From assembly GCA_016800925.1 (NCBI GenBank), contig JABCPU010000524.1:1-42557 (forward strand): 42,557 bases of DNA, written 5' to 3'. This DNA comes from Suillus spraguei (lineage: Eukaryota > Basidiomycota > Agaricomycetes > Boletales > Suillaceae). Every line of letters starts with the position of its first letter. The first letter of the stretch is position 1. The notes below the pieces were generated by a model. The model ran no database searches. It was not told where the DNA came from and worked only from the letters and a program-made list of their open reading frames with translations. The position numbers and the translations under genes were made by a program. Positions 1-11,341 of the stretch are shown here, one piece after another.

Positions 1-2477
1 GGGGCATAGCAGTGATGTGCAGGCATTGGCGGTATCACGAGATGGTCAAATAATAGCAAGTGGTGATCGAAAAGGAGAAATCATTGCTTGGCACGGTGAA
101 ACTGGTGATTCCCTCACCCAACCCATCGAAGCCCACTTCAGTGATATTAACTCGTTGGATCTTTCTCCCGATGGTACGATGCTGGCCACTGGTTCAATGA
201 CGAAACGAGGTTTTGGTGTACCAAAACGTGGGAGATGCAAGGAGAACCAATAGAGTTGTAATGATATTGATGTCTGCTCCTACGGTATTCACCATGTGGA
301 GAACTTCTCGCCATCGCAGCATTCCAGACTATCCAAATTTATAATCCAGGCACAAGGGAACGCGCCGCATCTTTCAATGGTCACACAGATTGGAACTTGT
401 CACTCGCGTAGACGCCCGATGGCAAACGCCTTCTTTCAGCAGGCGATCAAAATCATCCTACCATATGAGAGTGGGATCCATTGACCTGGCAGCAGGTCGT
501 CATCCCTGGCAAGGCCACACTGAAAATATCTACGCCATTGTCATTCATCCCATCCCTCTGGCACCCTCGTCGCTTCCATATCTGCAGACAACCATGTCCG
601 TCTCTGGCGGCTCTCAGATCGGCGGACCATCGCCATCTTCCAGCATTCATCATCACCGATATCTGTGACTTTCTCCTCTGACGGCAACCATATCCTCAGC
701 GGAGGTTATGATAATAAGATATCGGAGTGGGCAGTCCCAAGGAACGCAAGTTCAAAGGCGAGTTTATATCCTTGACTCTCATAACATAATTCGAGCATCC
801 TTTGTGCAGATCCTCGCTATCACAGCAAGCCCATGATGCATGTATAACCGCAGATTTGTCTATCGCTGAAGAGTCACTCACTCAAGACATCCACACCGAC
901 GCCAATGACTATACTTCATATGCCCATCGCTCATTTATTCTGGCCCGAAAACACGCCTGGAACCTCGCTCTTGATGACGCGATCAAGGTGAGTTATACTG
1001 ACCTATCATGGCCCTCTTACTAAAGGCTAACTTTCATTTGTGACACAGTCTATCAGCATTCGGCCCTCATTGACAGGTTACATCTCCAAAGGCATCGCCC
1101 TCTGTGGAAAAGGTCATGTTCGGGAGGCACGGATAGCATTCGACGCGGCATCCATGTTCACCAACCAGGATCCAGAAGCCAACCATTTTCTTCTCTTGAT
1201 AAAGGTAGTTTTAATTCGTCTCATATCTTCTCTGCTTCACTGCGTGTTTCAGGCCATCGCTCTCTTCAGCGCAGATCAACACGAGGAAGCCATGCTACTC
1301 ATCAAAGAGCTAGCTGCCGCTTGTCCGAATACCGATCCTCTTGCGCGTCATGCGGTTATGTTTGGTCGTAGACACTGACCTTTGCAACTTGCATATCAGA
1401 CATCTACGCGTTCAGCTCGGAATCAATGCCTTGGATGGCGCACGTTATGACGAAGCCGCTGACCACTTCACTATTGCTGTCAACTCCACCGCTTTCTCAT
1501 CGAAATTTATTCATTTGATATACGAGGAGTTGACCGTGGTGCGCCAAGATGATGCATACTTAATGCTTTTCATGACTAAGTGCTTTATCCAGCTCTTCGG
1601 CTGGGATTTCCAGTCTTTGTGCCTTACTGCGCACCAGAAACGGTGTCAGGCATTCCTTTTGGCGGGTGAATGTGATAAAGCCCTCGAAGCACACAAACAC
1701 ATGATGGACGTCATTGATGAATCTACGAAGGCCAGCTGCTTCGATTGGTCCAATGGCAAATTTTCAGGGACGTCATCTGAGGCTATCATACTCACTCGCA
1801 CTTCACTCAGAATTCAAGGAGCAATACAGTGCGCTTGTTGAGCAGAATGACTCTATTCTTAGTGTATGCACTCCCTTCCTCAACTCTTTCGCTACTGATT
1901 GTTATGCAGGTGGATATGCCAGGGCAAGAGCAATATGGCTATGACATGGAGCCCGATTTCTTCCATGGAATGTATCAGGTGCGTGCAACAGTGTATCTTC
2001 CCCCTTCCTTTTTTACATCTTGCATTATAGCATTCCCGACCACAACCTCAACAACGCCCTGGGTGCTTCAAAAGACTGAGGCACGCCATGATTACTCGTT
2101 CAGCTTCCCCACCAGCACCAGCACCAGCTCTTACACCTTCCCCGCCTACACCGCCAGCCGCAACTCCTACCGCCATCACAGCTCGGCTAGGAAACCTATT
2201 CTCCTGGAGGTCTCGTCATGCAGGGCCACGTGTTATCAATGTTCCTTTTGCGCGGGGTCTGCAGGTGTGCCCATTCAATTTTTATAACTGCGTCTTGGGT
2301 CGCTGATACGTAAGTCTACAGCGTTGTGCTGCAACAGGTGCTCCTGGGAGTGACGACTCCTTGATATGCGATGAAGAGTATCATGGACCTACACCGAACC
2401 CCAATTTACAACCGCGACAACAAGAAGTAACAGTGCAGGTAGACCCTGGAGAACATGGAGGCGGCCGATCATGTTGA
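1..2477 (+). pseudogene. WD40-TPR repeat protein, 3' part, WD40 half decayed
   Basis: This is the 3' part of a large repeat protein; its 5' end lies before the window. The first ~780 bases encode WD40 repeats in shifting frames: SPDGTMLATGS near 170-200, then YSPCGELLAIA and NPGTRER near 285-380, then HVRLWRLSDRRTIAIF and SGGYDNKISEWAVP near 590-745. Two in-frame stops sit at 409-411 (TAG where Trp is expected) and 466-468 (TGA where Arg is expected). At least four one-base shifts follow, and the splice donor near 770 is lost. From about 840 a TPR region runs on cleanly through introns 988-1048, 1205-1252, ~1355-1399 or 1415, 1539-1592, 1756-1810 (GC-AG), 1864-1919, 1979-2030 and 2265-2321, ending at TGA 2475-2477. 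The tail is Pro/Ala-rich. The family is common in Agaricomycetes. Its function is unknown; the repeats suggest a protein-binding scaffold. The nonsense codons make a pseudogene likely. Confidence 0.8.
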
Positions 2478-2925
2478 TGCTGCTAGAGGAACTGGTGGAC
2501 GTCCCTTGGGTATCTCGATTCTATGGTCACTCGCATTGTGCACTGGAAGCAGAACTTATTATTGTATCGATAGGAAATGACTACATGCTTTAGATTATTT
2601 AGCGTCAGAACTATAACCATTAGGCCTCCAGTGAATCATAATACCTTCTGACGTCGCCCATGGACAATACGCTGTTAATGTTCATAGTTATCTTGTCCTG
2701 CACGGACAATGGATTAGAGAACGACTCGCGCTCCTATGATCCTTGCTGCCAGGTGAAGCATGACCATAAATTTAGTATCGCCGCATAAATGGCCTTCACA
2801 AGCCTTCAGTTTTCATATCGATATGTTTAGTGCGCTTGGGAGATTTTGACGATACGTATTGTTTGCTTACAATGTTGTTGTCAACTTCCATATGTTCACA
2901 CATATATTCCACAATAATTACCTTA
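2478..2925. other. Intergenic, nothing recognised
   Basis: No ORF of family-like composition, RNA gene or clear repeat seen on either strand. Confidence 0.5.
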
Positions 2926-3051
2926 AGGCCTTGAACCACAAATTAACAATTCTTGGCGCGCGGCGTACAAAATGACCACGTATTCGGCTTCGATGAACGA
3001 GGCAGCCATGCAGGTGCTCTGACGCAGCGCCGTCTGTCGAGATCTCGACAT
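2926..3051 (-). mobile_element. Ty1/Copia RNase H relic
   Basis: A 42-codon stretch on the minus strand contains ASFIEAEYVVILYAARQ. This aligns by eye with the conserved Copia RNase H segment built around S-T-E-A-E-Y-x-A-L. The surrounding sequence has no reverse transcriptase or LTR, so this is only a fragment of a dead LTR retrotransposon. The call rests on one motif. Confidence 0.55.
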
Positions 3052-3409
3052 TAACGGATATCCTTCGGTGAGTGCTCCGTTTGTTGAGTAATTCATTCTC
3101 ATTGTGCTTGCAGCATGCCACTGCCTTACTCCGCTATCGCCAGTCATTAGACGGGTCTGTGACGAAACTTATCGATGTTTGCACCATGCGTGGTACAAGT
3201 ATCCTTATGCATTGTAGTAGGTTTGGGTGAGGCAGGCCGGAAGTTGTGAGGTATACGGGACCTATGTGTGTTTTCATTATATTTATCGTGCGTACATACT
3301 TATAATTGTACGATTTACAGCAACAGTCGTTGATACTGCGTCGTAGACTGATCTGCATAGTAATTGTCCTTAAATATCATATCTGATATCTCTCAATCGA
3401 ACGAAAATA

Positions 3410-3545
3410 ACGCCAACTCCATCGGCGTGTTGATCAACTGCACAAATCAATGATTACTCGCGCGTCGGTCACGCTACACCAATGTGATATGGGATCTGAA
3501 GGGTTAGTAGGAAGACATCCTTGCTTTTATATGCTGAATAACGTT
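3410..3545 (-). pseudogene. Flanks of a deleted small secreted protein gene (relic a)
   Basis: The 3' flank of the small secreted protein family (CGCCAACTCC... at about 3411) runs straight into its 5' flank (GTGATATGGG and the TATA segment CTTTTATATGCTGAAT near 3524-3540). Both match the flanks of the intact gene at 16949-17229. The coding part is absent, so this looks like a deletion that removed the gene but left its borders. Confidence 0.6.
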
Positions 3546-4080
3546 CTTTTTGGTTTTAACATAACCTATCCACCGTTAGTCGATTTAGTGGCCTCGAATG
3601 TCCAAGCTTTGAAGGTCTCCTGAATTTTCTTGCGTGGTTGTATACCGCATTCGATCACATAATGTCTGTACCTACTTATGCGAAGTGGCTTGATGCTTGA
3701 ATACAGGAACTTGGAAACTACTGATAATCATACATCCGTAGCTGTCGTAGTCGTGATGACTGATGCGTTGCTGTAGCTGACGGTAGGGTGGCAATAATTC
3801 CGCTGCTCACAAGGTGTGTCAATCGCTGAGTTGCATGATGTTGAAACTCCAACTGAACAAAACAGACGCCCCTGACTCCGTCCTGGACTTTGACCCCAGA
3901 GTGTCTATTTTCTAGATGTTCTAGTCTCTATGTCACACTGGCAGTAGGAGGCTGCGCTATAGACTTATCTGCGCCCCCCTTACTAGCATTCTTTTTGCGT
4001 TCTTACACGTCTTATATACAGGCATTCCCCAATTGAAAAGTTTCATACCACTCTAATATACAAAGAGCCGTAAGTGAACT
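3546..4080. other. Intergenic, nothing recognised
   Basis: No supported gene. It lies between two relics of the secreted protein family. Confidence 0.4.
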
Positions 4081-4124
4081 TGATGCACGTTGATCAACTC
4101 GACCGATCATTTGTAACTCGCGCA

Positions 4125-4260
4125 TCACTGCCAGCAGCCATAAGGCTGCATCTATGTGAAAGCAGAAACACAACTCACATGGCAGAAAGAGAAGATCTAT
4201 TACACAGGTGAGTCATGTTATCAAATTCAGGAGAACTAGTGACTGTATGCTTGATATTAT
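4125..4260 (-). pseudogene. Small secreted protein relic b (second exon only)
   Basis: On the minus strand 4196-4125 matches exon 2 of the intact copy: an F-x-C-x-V start followed by A-F-T and the Y-G-x-W end, finishing in TGA. A TAG now interrupts it directly after A-F-T. The intron next to it is partly kept (4197-4230), then the sequence passes directly into the promoter-side flank. Exon 1 with the signal peptide is therefore gone. It is one of three broken tandem copies at 3.4-4.7 kb. Confidence 0.6.
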
Positions 4261-4419
4261 TCTTTGAGATTATTCTCGCATGATTGTACCTTCACATCTG
4301 CAATGCCAGCTAGTTATGATTCTTTTTTTCCTTACACGTCATATCTAACATGTCACAATCACACGAAAATTACGCCAACTCAACCGATTTTTTCCTACAA
4401 ATCACTAGTAACTCGTACA

Positions 4420-4679
4420 TCAGTACCAACGGCCATACTGCATTGATGTGAAAGCAGAGATACCACTCACTAAGCAGGTGTAAGAGATCTGCCATGCAGG
4501 TGAGTCACGTTATCCAATCCAGGAAAACCGATCCTCACACAATTCGTAAGACACCCAGCCTCGACGCAATCTGCGTCAGTGAAGCAAGAAGTCAAACATA
4601 CATCGGCGTCAGCCAGATGAGCGGGTATGGCAGAGACTGATGATGCTAAAGCAGCAACGAGGACGAGGATGAAACGGAT
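4420..4679 (-). pseudogene. Small secreted cysteine-rich protein, start codon lost (relic c)
   Basis: This minus-strand copy keeps both exons: 4679-4539 and 4488-4420 with a GT-AG intron. It encodes a hydrophobic leader (RFILVLVAALASSVSA) followed by six cysteines in an order like the intact copy (C-x3-C-x5-C-x4-C-x3-C-x4-C), and ends AFTSMQYGRWY. The position of the initiator reads ATC (4679-4677) instead of ATG and no nearby in-frame ATG replaces it. It is otherwise open, so it is either recently silenced or has an alternative start. It would be about 69 aa. Confidence 0.6.
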
Positions 4680-4799
4680 TGTATGTAACTCGTATGATAT
4701 CCGATGTTAGTTCTGAAGGAAATGGTAGGAAGACGGTTTTTATGTGCTGAACATTATCCTTGAGATCATTCTTGCGTCCATAATCATGACGTGGTTGTA

Positions 4800-5920
4800 C
4801 CTTCAAACAGAGGCATATCTTCAATGCCAGCAAATCTTGCCAGCGAGGTCTATTGGCAATTTGGTGTGTAACTACGGAACATTCACATCTCCAACCAACT
4901 GTAGATCATCATTGAAGCTTACTGCAGATCATGGCCATTCCATGCTTTACACAGCAGGATACTCCGGGCGCTGTAAACCCACCCCACCACCAAGTGTTCG
5001 ACCCACTTCTTGAAGAGCATTCTGACTAATTAGCGAACTAGAACAATGTGATGATGTTCGGATATCTGAATCAGATATCAGGGTCTGTCGCGATGCCCTT
5101 CACACGCCTCGCTTGAACTACATCGAAGTTCATCCGGATTCTGCAGTCACGGTGGGACTTTGCACGTATGTGAAGGATGACTGGAATTGAGGCTATGCTA
5201 CTCGAGAGCCAGATACACAATTCCAGATTCACAGCGTATGAATCCAGGAAATTGGCAAGTTCCCCCCTAGGAATGCACTAAGGCTAACATCACTCGGATA
5301 CATGATACCTTTGAACGGTGGAAGGCACATGGATAGGGACCGTCTGCTAAGTCGAAGGATCTACTTCGGAAATGTACTAAGACGTGATGTACCATAGGTT
5401 GACCCTAAGGCACATCTTAATACATAAAGTTACGAGTCTTCGGAAGTGCCCTTTCAACTTAGATCGTGTTGTCGTTCTCCAATTCATTGTCCAGATGCAA
5501 GATAACTACGAACTTTAACAGAGTACTGTCACGTCGAAAGGCATATTCGGCAATTATGTCGTAAAGTCGGTCAGGGACCCCTATGCGTGGGGAAGAGGAG
5601 TTTGATCATTGCAAGCACTTTGATGCGTTCAATTCGGGGAACTCCAAATTAAAGTCGCAGGTCCACGCCGCACAACAGATCAGGATTCCGCCACCGTGAC
5701 CATTGCACACAAGCTAGTCAATACTTTGTAGTCTAGCGAGATTTGGAGGTGCGGCAGACTGTTTACTTACAGACCACGCGGAGTGCGGAACGATCACGAC
5801 TCACTTTGACCTGTTGTCATTTAGAGAATCTCCTTGGCGTTTTATGGTAAAATCAAAAAATTATTCCTAGTTCGATAGTCTCGAAGTGTCGTTCCCCGCG
5901 CTGGACGAAGCCTTGTTTGG
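4800..5920. other. Intergenic, nothing recognised
   Basis: About 1.1 kb with no convincing coding sequence. The first ~100 bases still resemble the 5' flank of the secreted protein copy at 17.3-17.4 kb. Confidence 0.4.
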
Positions 5921-6284
5921 AACAAGGTAAAGTCTTGGTTAGCAACGATAGCAGCTTCGGCCAAGAGTATATTATTCTTGCGGACCACGAACACTATACT
6001 ACTGGCAGATTTTGAGCACGTAGCAAAAAGCTTTCACTTCTGAGACCACGTCGAGAGAAAATAAAAATTGCTGTAGGCTCCTATATCCTGATCAGTGTAG
6101 ACGAAAGTTGCATGACCTATGAAATATTAATGGCACAAAAAAGGGGCTACACGCAGAAAAACACCTTTGATGATAGTAAGTTGTTTCGATGTTTGTGATT
6201 GATGTACGATAATCTAAGATAACAATTATATATATGCTGTGAGATAAAAAAACGCGTTGCCACCATGGCTAGCGCCTTCCTTCG

Positions 6285-7546
6285 CTATCTGCCGTCTTTC
6301 ATGTTTCCAGTCATCCCGTCAACTGTGCCCTCTTCAGGCTCAGTGCTCACCATACTTATGTCATGCGGCTTCAACTTCGTCGGCCCCGTCGTTATCTGTG
6401 TCGATATTGTCCCCTCCTGTCCATGGAATGATGTCCTTGCGTGCGTGCTTATTGGAAACTGCGTCATGATGACAGTCGAGAACATTTCGGGGGATGTAAA
6501 TGACTGCTCGAGATCACAAGTTTCTGTCAAAAGTACGCGGTATGCGAAGATAACGATCACGAAGAGGTTGCAGATAATAAGACTGACAGCAGCCTACACG
6601 TCTGTAAGATATTGCAGAAGGATGCGAGGAATGGAAATCGTTTACCTTGACATGCGCGATGATGAGTATAGTGTCTGTCTTGGAGCTGAAGAGAATGAGA
6701 ACTACAGAGTGGGGGATGGTGATGGCAGTGATTAGAATCGATGCGCCGAATGAGGACAAGACCGATATTTTTCTGCTACTCGAGAGCCCTACATTTTTCC
6801 AGAACTGCAGTGGCGCAGCGACGAGAGAAAAATCCGCAACAACGTCCGCTGGGCCACGGAATCAATAAGTTGAGGGCCATACAGCCATGGAATAACTGAC
6901 TGATCAGTTGCGAAAGTGCCACGGGCTCGGCTATATGGCACGCATGGAATATGCACAAGTTGACCTTCTGAATTAGCACTCCAGTCCACATGCACGCAAA
7001 TGATACTGCAATGAAATAAGTTATCCACTTCTGGATCTTGGAGCCTGAATGGTTGGCGATTCTGATGATGCAAAAAATGAGACTCATGCGTGCTGCCCTA
7101 GACAAGTCAGTCAGAAATGTACGTGATGAGTAAGCTGTGATGTGCACCACCAAACAGAGGTTAAAGCCAGTGCGAGGACCATGGGTGGTACTGATATAAA
7201 TGTGAGGAAAATATTGGAGGGGGGAGTCAAGCAGTATACTGACGATCTGGCGAGGGGGTCCAGAGGTATGCCAGGCAGATAACTGGGGTTAACAATGGTT
7301 GGCTTAGTGAATGAAGCAGCGTACAAGGAGAGTTCTACCATCTGAGATTAACGCAACTGCTGCCCATGCATCTTCCCACCAGAGGCGATGCGTCCAACCT
7401 CTGTAAACAAGCCTGAAGATGGTACAGATTATAGCAATGCTGTGAGATACAGATCCCGCGACTTCCAAAGGATATTTATAAACAGAAGAACACGATATAA
7501 CGACTATTTTCAACTCACCGAACAGTCTGGTGGAGTTGGATTCCAT
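6285..7546 (-). CDS. Fungal rhodopsin-like 7TM integral membrane protein (copy A)
   Basis: Six exons join in phase: 7546-7519, 7461-7339, 7238-7151, 7097-6901, 6848-6646, 6593-6285, giving 315 aa with no stop. Seven hydrophobic segments are visible, including SVSHSIAIICTIFRLVYRG, LWWEDAWAAVALISD, WITYFIAVSFACMW, SILITAITIPHSVVLI and LIICNLFVIVIFAYRV. The W-W-E-D-A-W motif after TM1 and the A-A-R-M-S-L-I-F segment are typical of the fungal rhodopsin-like membrane family (PF20684-type). These proteins do not bind retinal as far as is known, and no ligand is assigned. The C-terminal ~75 residues are Thr/Ser-rich and probably cytoplasmic. The start is supported by a TATA box about 40 bases upstream. 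It has a tandem paralogue at 9384-10645. Confidence 0.8.
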
Positions 7547-7582
7547 TTATCTGATCAGACAGGACGATGATGCTAAAGGTGA

Positions 7583-7590
7583 GTTTTATA
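7583..7590 (-). promoter_or_regulatory. TATA box of 7TM copy A
   Basis: Reads TATAAAAC on the minus strand, 37-44 bases upstream of the ATG at 7546. The same box stands at the same distance in copy B. Confidence 0.5.
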
Positions 7591-8285
7591 CCAGACCTCG
7601 GAGGTGGACGCGGAAGCATTCTTTGTACCTGTCATTGAAATTATACCGCCTATGATATTTTTAGCCAGTGATGAAAACTTGCAGGGCTACGAAGACAAAT
7701 CGATTGGCGTAGTCCCACGTAGCACTAGGTACCTGTTGAGATGTCATGTTAACTGGTCATGCTCTCGCACGCTTAACCCCAACATTGAACACACTTAAGC
7801 TTCAGCCTCGAGATACGCTGATCATGCGAAGAAACATATCTCTCTTTCAATGGTACAAAAGGATTGTTAATGGATGGGGACAATGAGTTTCGGGGTGCCA
7901 TGGTCGACATCCAAGTTGCAGACGAATATAAATGGACTCCTGGGTAAATGTCTTCAAGGGATAGGCCAAGAGTGTATCTCATATCTCATACTAAAGCTAC
8001 CCTGGTCTTTGGTGTATATGAGCGGTTCAGGAGCCTGCGTTGATCCCTTGTTCCACTGAATCGAACCTGGAACCAAGCTGTCAACTGTCAGTGGGAACTT
8101 AGGCCTAATTTAGTAATATTGCCGGGAAAAACCGACCTCAACAGATCCGTTTCCACTAATCACTACATCCCGCCTGAGCCTTTGTGTCCAAACTGGTAGA
8201 ATCGCCTCCGTTTGAACCTACAGTGCGTTGCGCATTAAAATATTCACTTTTTGGTTTGGATGCAACGTGTTTGTATGTGTTTCGA

Positions 8286-9029
8286 ACACCAAACTTCGTT
8301 GGAGTGTAGCTTCTGTTGGAATCCGAAGAGGCCGTCTCTAGATAGGAACGAGGGGGAGAGGATAAGAGAGGTGGTCCTAGTAGCGCAAACCTAAAGAGGC
8401 CAATGTGGTTCGGCGCGCTGACGTCGGCTAAGCCCCTGGAATATATGTCAAATAAGTTATGTTTATTTCGTTCCTTACTTATGTACCTGCTATAAAGTCA
8501 AGCGCCCATAGACACGAACATCTAACTTTGACTGTCACTAACAACAACTATTTTATTTCATTTTTCCTTATCAGTGAGCTGACATCATTCTATATAGATT
8601 ACAATTTCGCACCGCACGCTGCAAGTTTCCAATTTATGTTTATCTCTTCTACCGTCGCATTTTGCCTGCTCCGCCATCTGTCTTCATTCTTCACATTTAA
8701 TCCCCTTTTTCTCGTTTACATGCATCTTACATTTCACATTTCTTACACTTTGTCGCACTTTGCATCGTTTGCTCAAATTTGACTACTTTTTCGTACTTTA
8801 TCATTGGACAATGTGACACGCTTTGCCCTATTATTACCACTGTTTTTTTCCGTTCAATGCCTGATAAGTGACTTTTCAAGAGCGACAAGGTAGAACTAAG
8901 AGAGCGAGTGGGATTTCATGTCGTGTCTTCATGCATGTTATGTGAATGGTCCTTTAAACACCAAACCAAGAAAAATGAAAATTAATATAAATTCCGATTG
9001 AAAAATAGACTTGATGATTTAATGATACA
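8286..9029. other. Spacer between the duplicated blocks
   Basis: No gene supported. The stretch 8460-8880 is pyrimidine-rich and yields long open frames of low-complexity composition that are not credible proteins. Confidence 0.4.
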
Positions 9030-9383
9030 GAACAAGGTAAAGTCTTGGTTAGCAACGTTATCCCGATATCAGCTTGGGCCAAGAGCATATTTTTCTTCCG
9101 GACCACGAACACTAAATTTTGAGCACGTGGCCGAAATTCACCATGTCGGGCAAATAAAAATTGCTTTGGGCTCCTATATCCTGATCAGTTTGGACAAAAG
9201 TTACATTGCCTGTGAAATATTGATGGCGTAAAAAGGAGCTACACGCAGAAAAGTACCCTTGATGATAGCAAGTTGTTTCGATGTTTGTGATTGATGTATG
9301 ATACATTAAGGTAACAATTACATATATGCAGTGGGATGAAAAAACGCGCTGCTATTATAACTAGCAACTTCCTTCGCTATCGA

Positions 9384-10645
9384 TCATTGCTCGCCGTCTT
9401 TCACATCTTCAGTCATCCTGTTCACAGTGCCCTCTTCAGCGCTCACCATACTTGTGTCATCTGGCTTCGACTTCGTCTGCCCTGTCGTTATCTGTCTCGA
9501 GATTGTTCCCTCCTGTCCATGGAATGATGTCCTAGTCTGCATGCTAATTGGATCATGTATCGTGACGACAGTCGAGAATATTGCGGGAGATGTAAGAGAC
9601 TGTTCGAGATCACATGTGTCTTTCGAAAATACGCGGTATGCGAAGGTAACGATCACAACGAGGTCGCAGACGATAAGGCTGACCGCAGCCTAAATGTCTG
9701 TCAGATATTGCAGAAGGATGCGAAGAATGAAGGTCGCTTACCTTGACATGCGCGATGACGAGTATAGTGTCTGCCACGAGGCTGAAGAGAATGAGAACCA
9801 CAGAGTGGGGGATGGTGATGGCAGTGATTAGAATCGATGCGCCAAATGAGGACATGACCAATATTTTTCTACTACGCGAGAGCCCTACATTTTTCCAGAA
9901 ATGCAGTGGCATAATGACGAGAGCAAGATCCGCAATAACGTCCGCTGGGCCACGAAATAAACAAGTTGAGGACCATACAGCCATAGAATAATAAAGAGAT
10001 ACTGACTGATCAGTTGCGAGAGTGCCACAAGTTTGGTGCCTATATGGCACGCGTCGAATATGCACAGCTTGACCTTCTGAATTACCACTGCGAGCCACAT
10101 GCACACGAATGATACCGCAATGAGATAAGTGATCCATTTCTGGACCTTGGAGGTTGAATGGTTGGCGATTCTGATGATGCAAAAAATGAGACTCATGCGT
10201 GCTGCCCTGGACAAGTCAGTCAGAAATGTACGTGATGAGTAAGCTGTGATGTGCACCACCAAACAGAGGTTAAGGCCAGGGCGAGGACCATGTATGGTAC
10301 TAATATAAACGTGAGGCAAATATTAGAGGGGAAGTCGAGCAGTATACTGACAATGTGGTTTCCAGAGGCATGCCAGGCAGATAACTGGGGTTAACAATGG
10401 TTGGCTTACTGAATGAAGCAGCGTGCAAGGAGAGTTCTACCATCTGAGATTAACGCAACTGCTGCCCATGCATCTTCCCACCAGAGGCGACGCGTCCAAC
10501 CTCTGTAAACAAGCCTGAAGATGGTACAGACTATAGCAATGCTGTGGGATACAGATCCCGCGACTTCCAAAGGATAATGAACAGGAAAGCACAATATGAT
10601 GACTATTGTCAACTCACCGAGTAGTCTGGTAAAGTTGGATTCCAT
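9384..10645 (-). CDS. Fungal rhodopsin-like 7TM integral membrane protein (copy B)
   Basis: Paralogue of the gene at 6285-7546 with the same exon plan: 10645-10618, 10563-?, 10346-10260, 10206-10007, 9944-9742, 9689-9384. If exon 2 ends at 10441, the donor used in copy A, a one-base deletion in exon 3 puts the protein out of frame. If it instead ends at 10410, before a good donor GTAAGC, all six exons join in frame to give 325 aa. Copy A has CTAAGC at that place, so this donor is not available there. The gene is thus either a pseudogene or one rescued by a shifted splice site, with about ten extra polar residues between TM2 and TM3. Later segments such as ILITAITIPHSVVLI and the Ser/Thr-rich tail are intact. 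Confidence 0.65.
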
Positions 10646-10678
10646 TTTTCTGACAGGACAGGACCATGGTAAGGATGA

Positions 10679-10686
10679 GTTTTATA
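10679..10686 (-). promoter_or_regulatory. TATA box of 7TM copy B
   Basis: TATAAAAC on the minus strand, 34-41 bases before the ATG at 10645, equivalent to the box at 7583-7590. Confidence 0.5.
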
Positions 10687-10872
10687 CGCAGAAAGCGAAC
10701 CACATGTGATTATCAAGATCGCCCATGGCATTTCTAGCCAGGGATGACAGTTTGCAGGGCTACGAAAGCAAATTGTCCCACAAGATGTACTAAGATACCT
10801 GTTGATGCCATGTCAATCGGTCATGTTCTCGCACAATTAACCCTAACATTGAACACGCACTTAGGCCTCAGC

Positions 10873-10903
10873 CCCAGTCAAAACCCAACATGATGGGAAC
10901 GGG
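10873..10903 (+). repeat. Left terminal inverted repeat of the 2.87-kb element
   Basis: Begins CCCAGT and contains CCAACATGATGGG. It pairs with 13712-13742. Confidence 0.7.
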
Positions 10904-11004
10904 CGCCAGCGGACGACATCTGAAAAATTCTTCTTGACTAGGCAATTTCCCGAGCTAAACAGAATCCACTCAAGTGCGTCCCATATATTACATGATGGGG
11001 CAGG

Positions 11005-11211
11005 GTTTTCCGTGATGATATCGGATTTTTATCGTAATTTACATATCTCACCCGATTCAATCATATTTACTATAGTCAAGCACATGGGATGTACTGTGAC
11101 AACAGCGGACAGGATCTGATTTTCACCGTAGTTTACATATTTCACCCGATTCAAGCATATTTATGAGAGTCAAGCAAATGCAATGTATTGTGACGACATC
11201 AGACAGGATTG
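11005..11211. repeat. Two-unit tandem repeat of about 100 bp
   Basis: Two diverged units, 11005-11117 and 11118-11211, share TTTACATAT, TCACCCGATTCAA and a GACAGGAT end. They lie between the left TIR and the 3' end of the HMG-box-like gene, a subterminal position common for transposase-binding repeats. That role is inference only. Confidence 0.55.
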
Positions 11212-11341
11212 GATGACATGGGATGTTACAGTGCAGTCGCAAATAGCAAACCGCAGGGTGGGGGCACAAAAGCAGGGTGAAAACATGCAGGCAGGACAGC
11301 AATAGGCAATGAAAAAGACATACAATGCAGGGGAAAACATA

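Larger units (their letters stand above)
5925..8285. repeat. Segmental duplication, copy A
   Basis: From the segment starting ACAAGGTAAAGTCTTGGTTA near 5930 to about 8285 this block is collinear with 9030-14275 once the inserted TIR element in the latter is removed. Both hold one 7TM gene on the minus strand with the same exon plan. Divergence is clear in the non-coding parts, so the duplication is not very recent. Confidence 0.8.

Noticed and set aside
8459..8782. 107-codon ORF rich in Phe, Ser and Leu
   Set aside because: Comes from pyrimidine-rich DNA; no family resemblance or gene structure.
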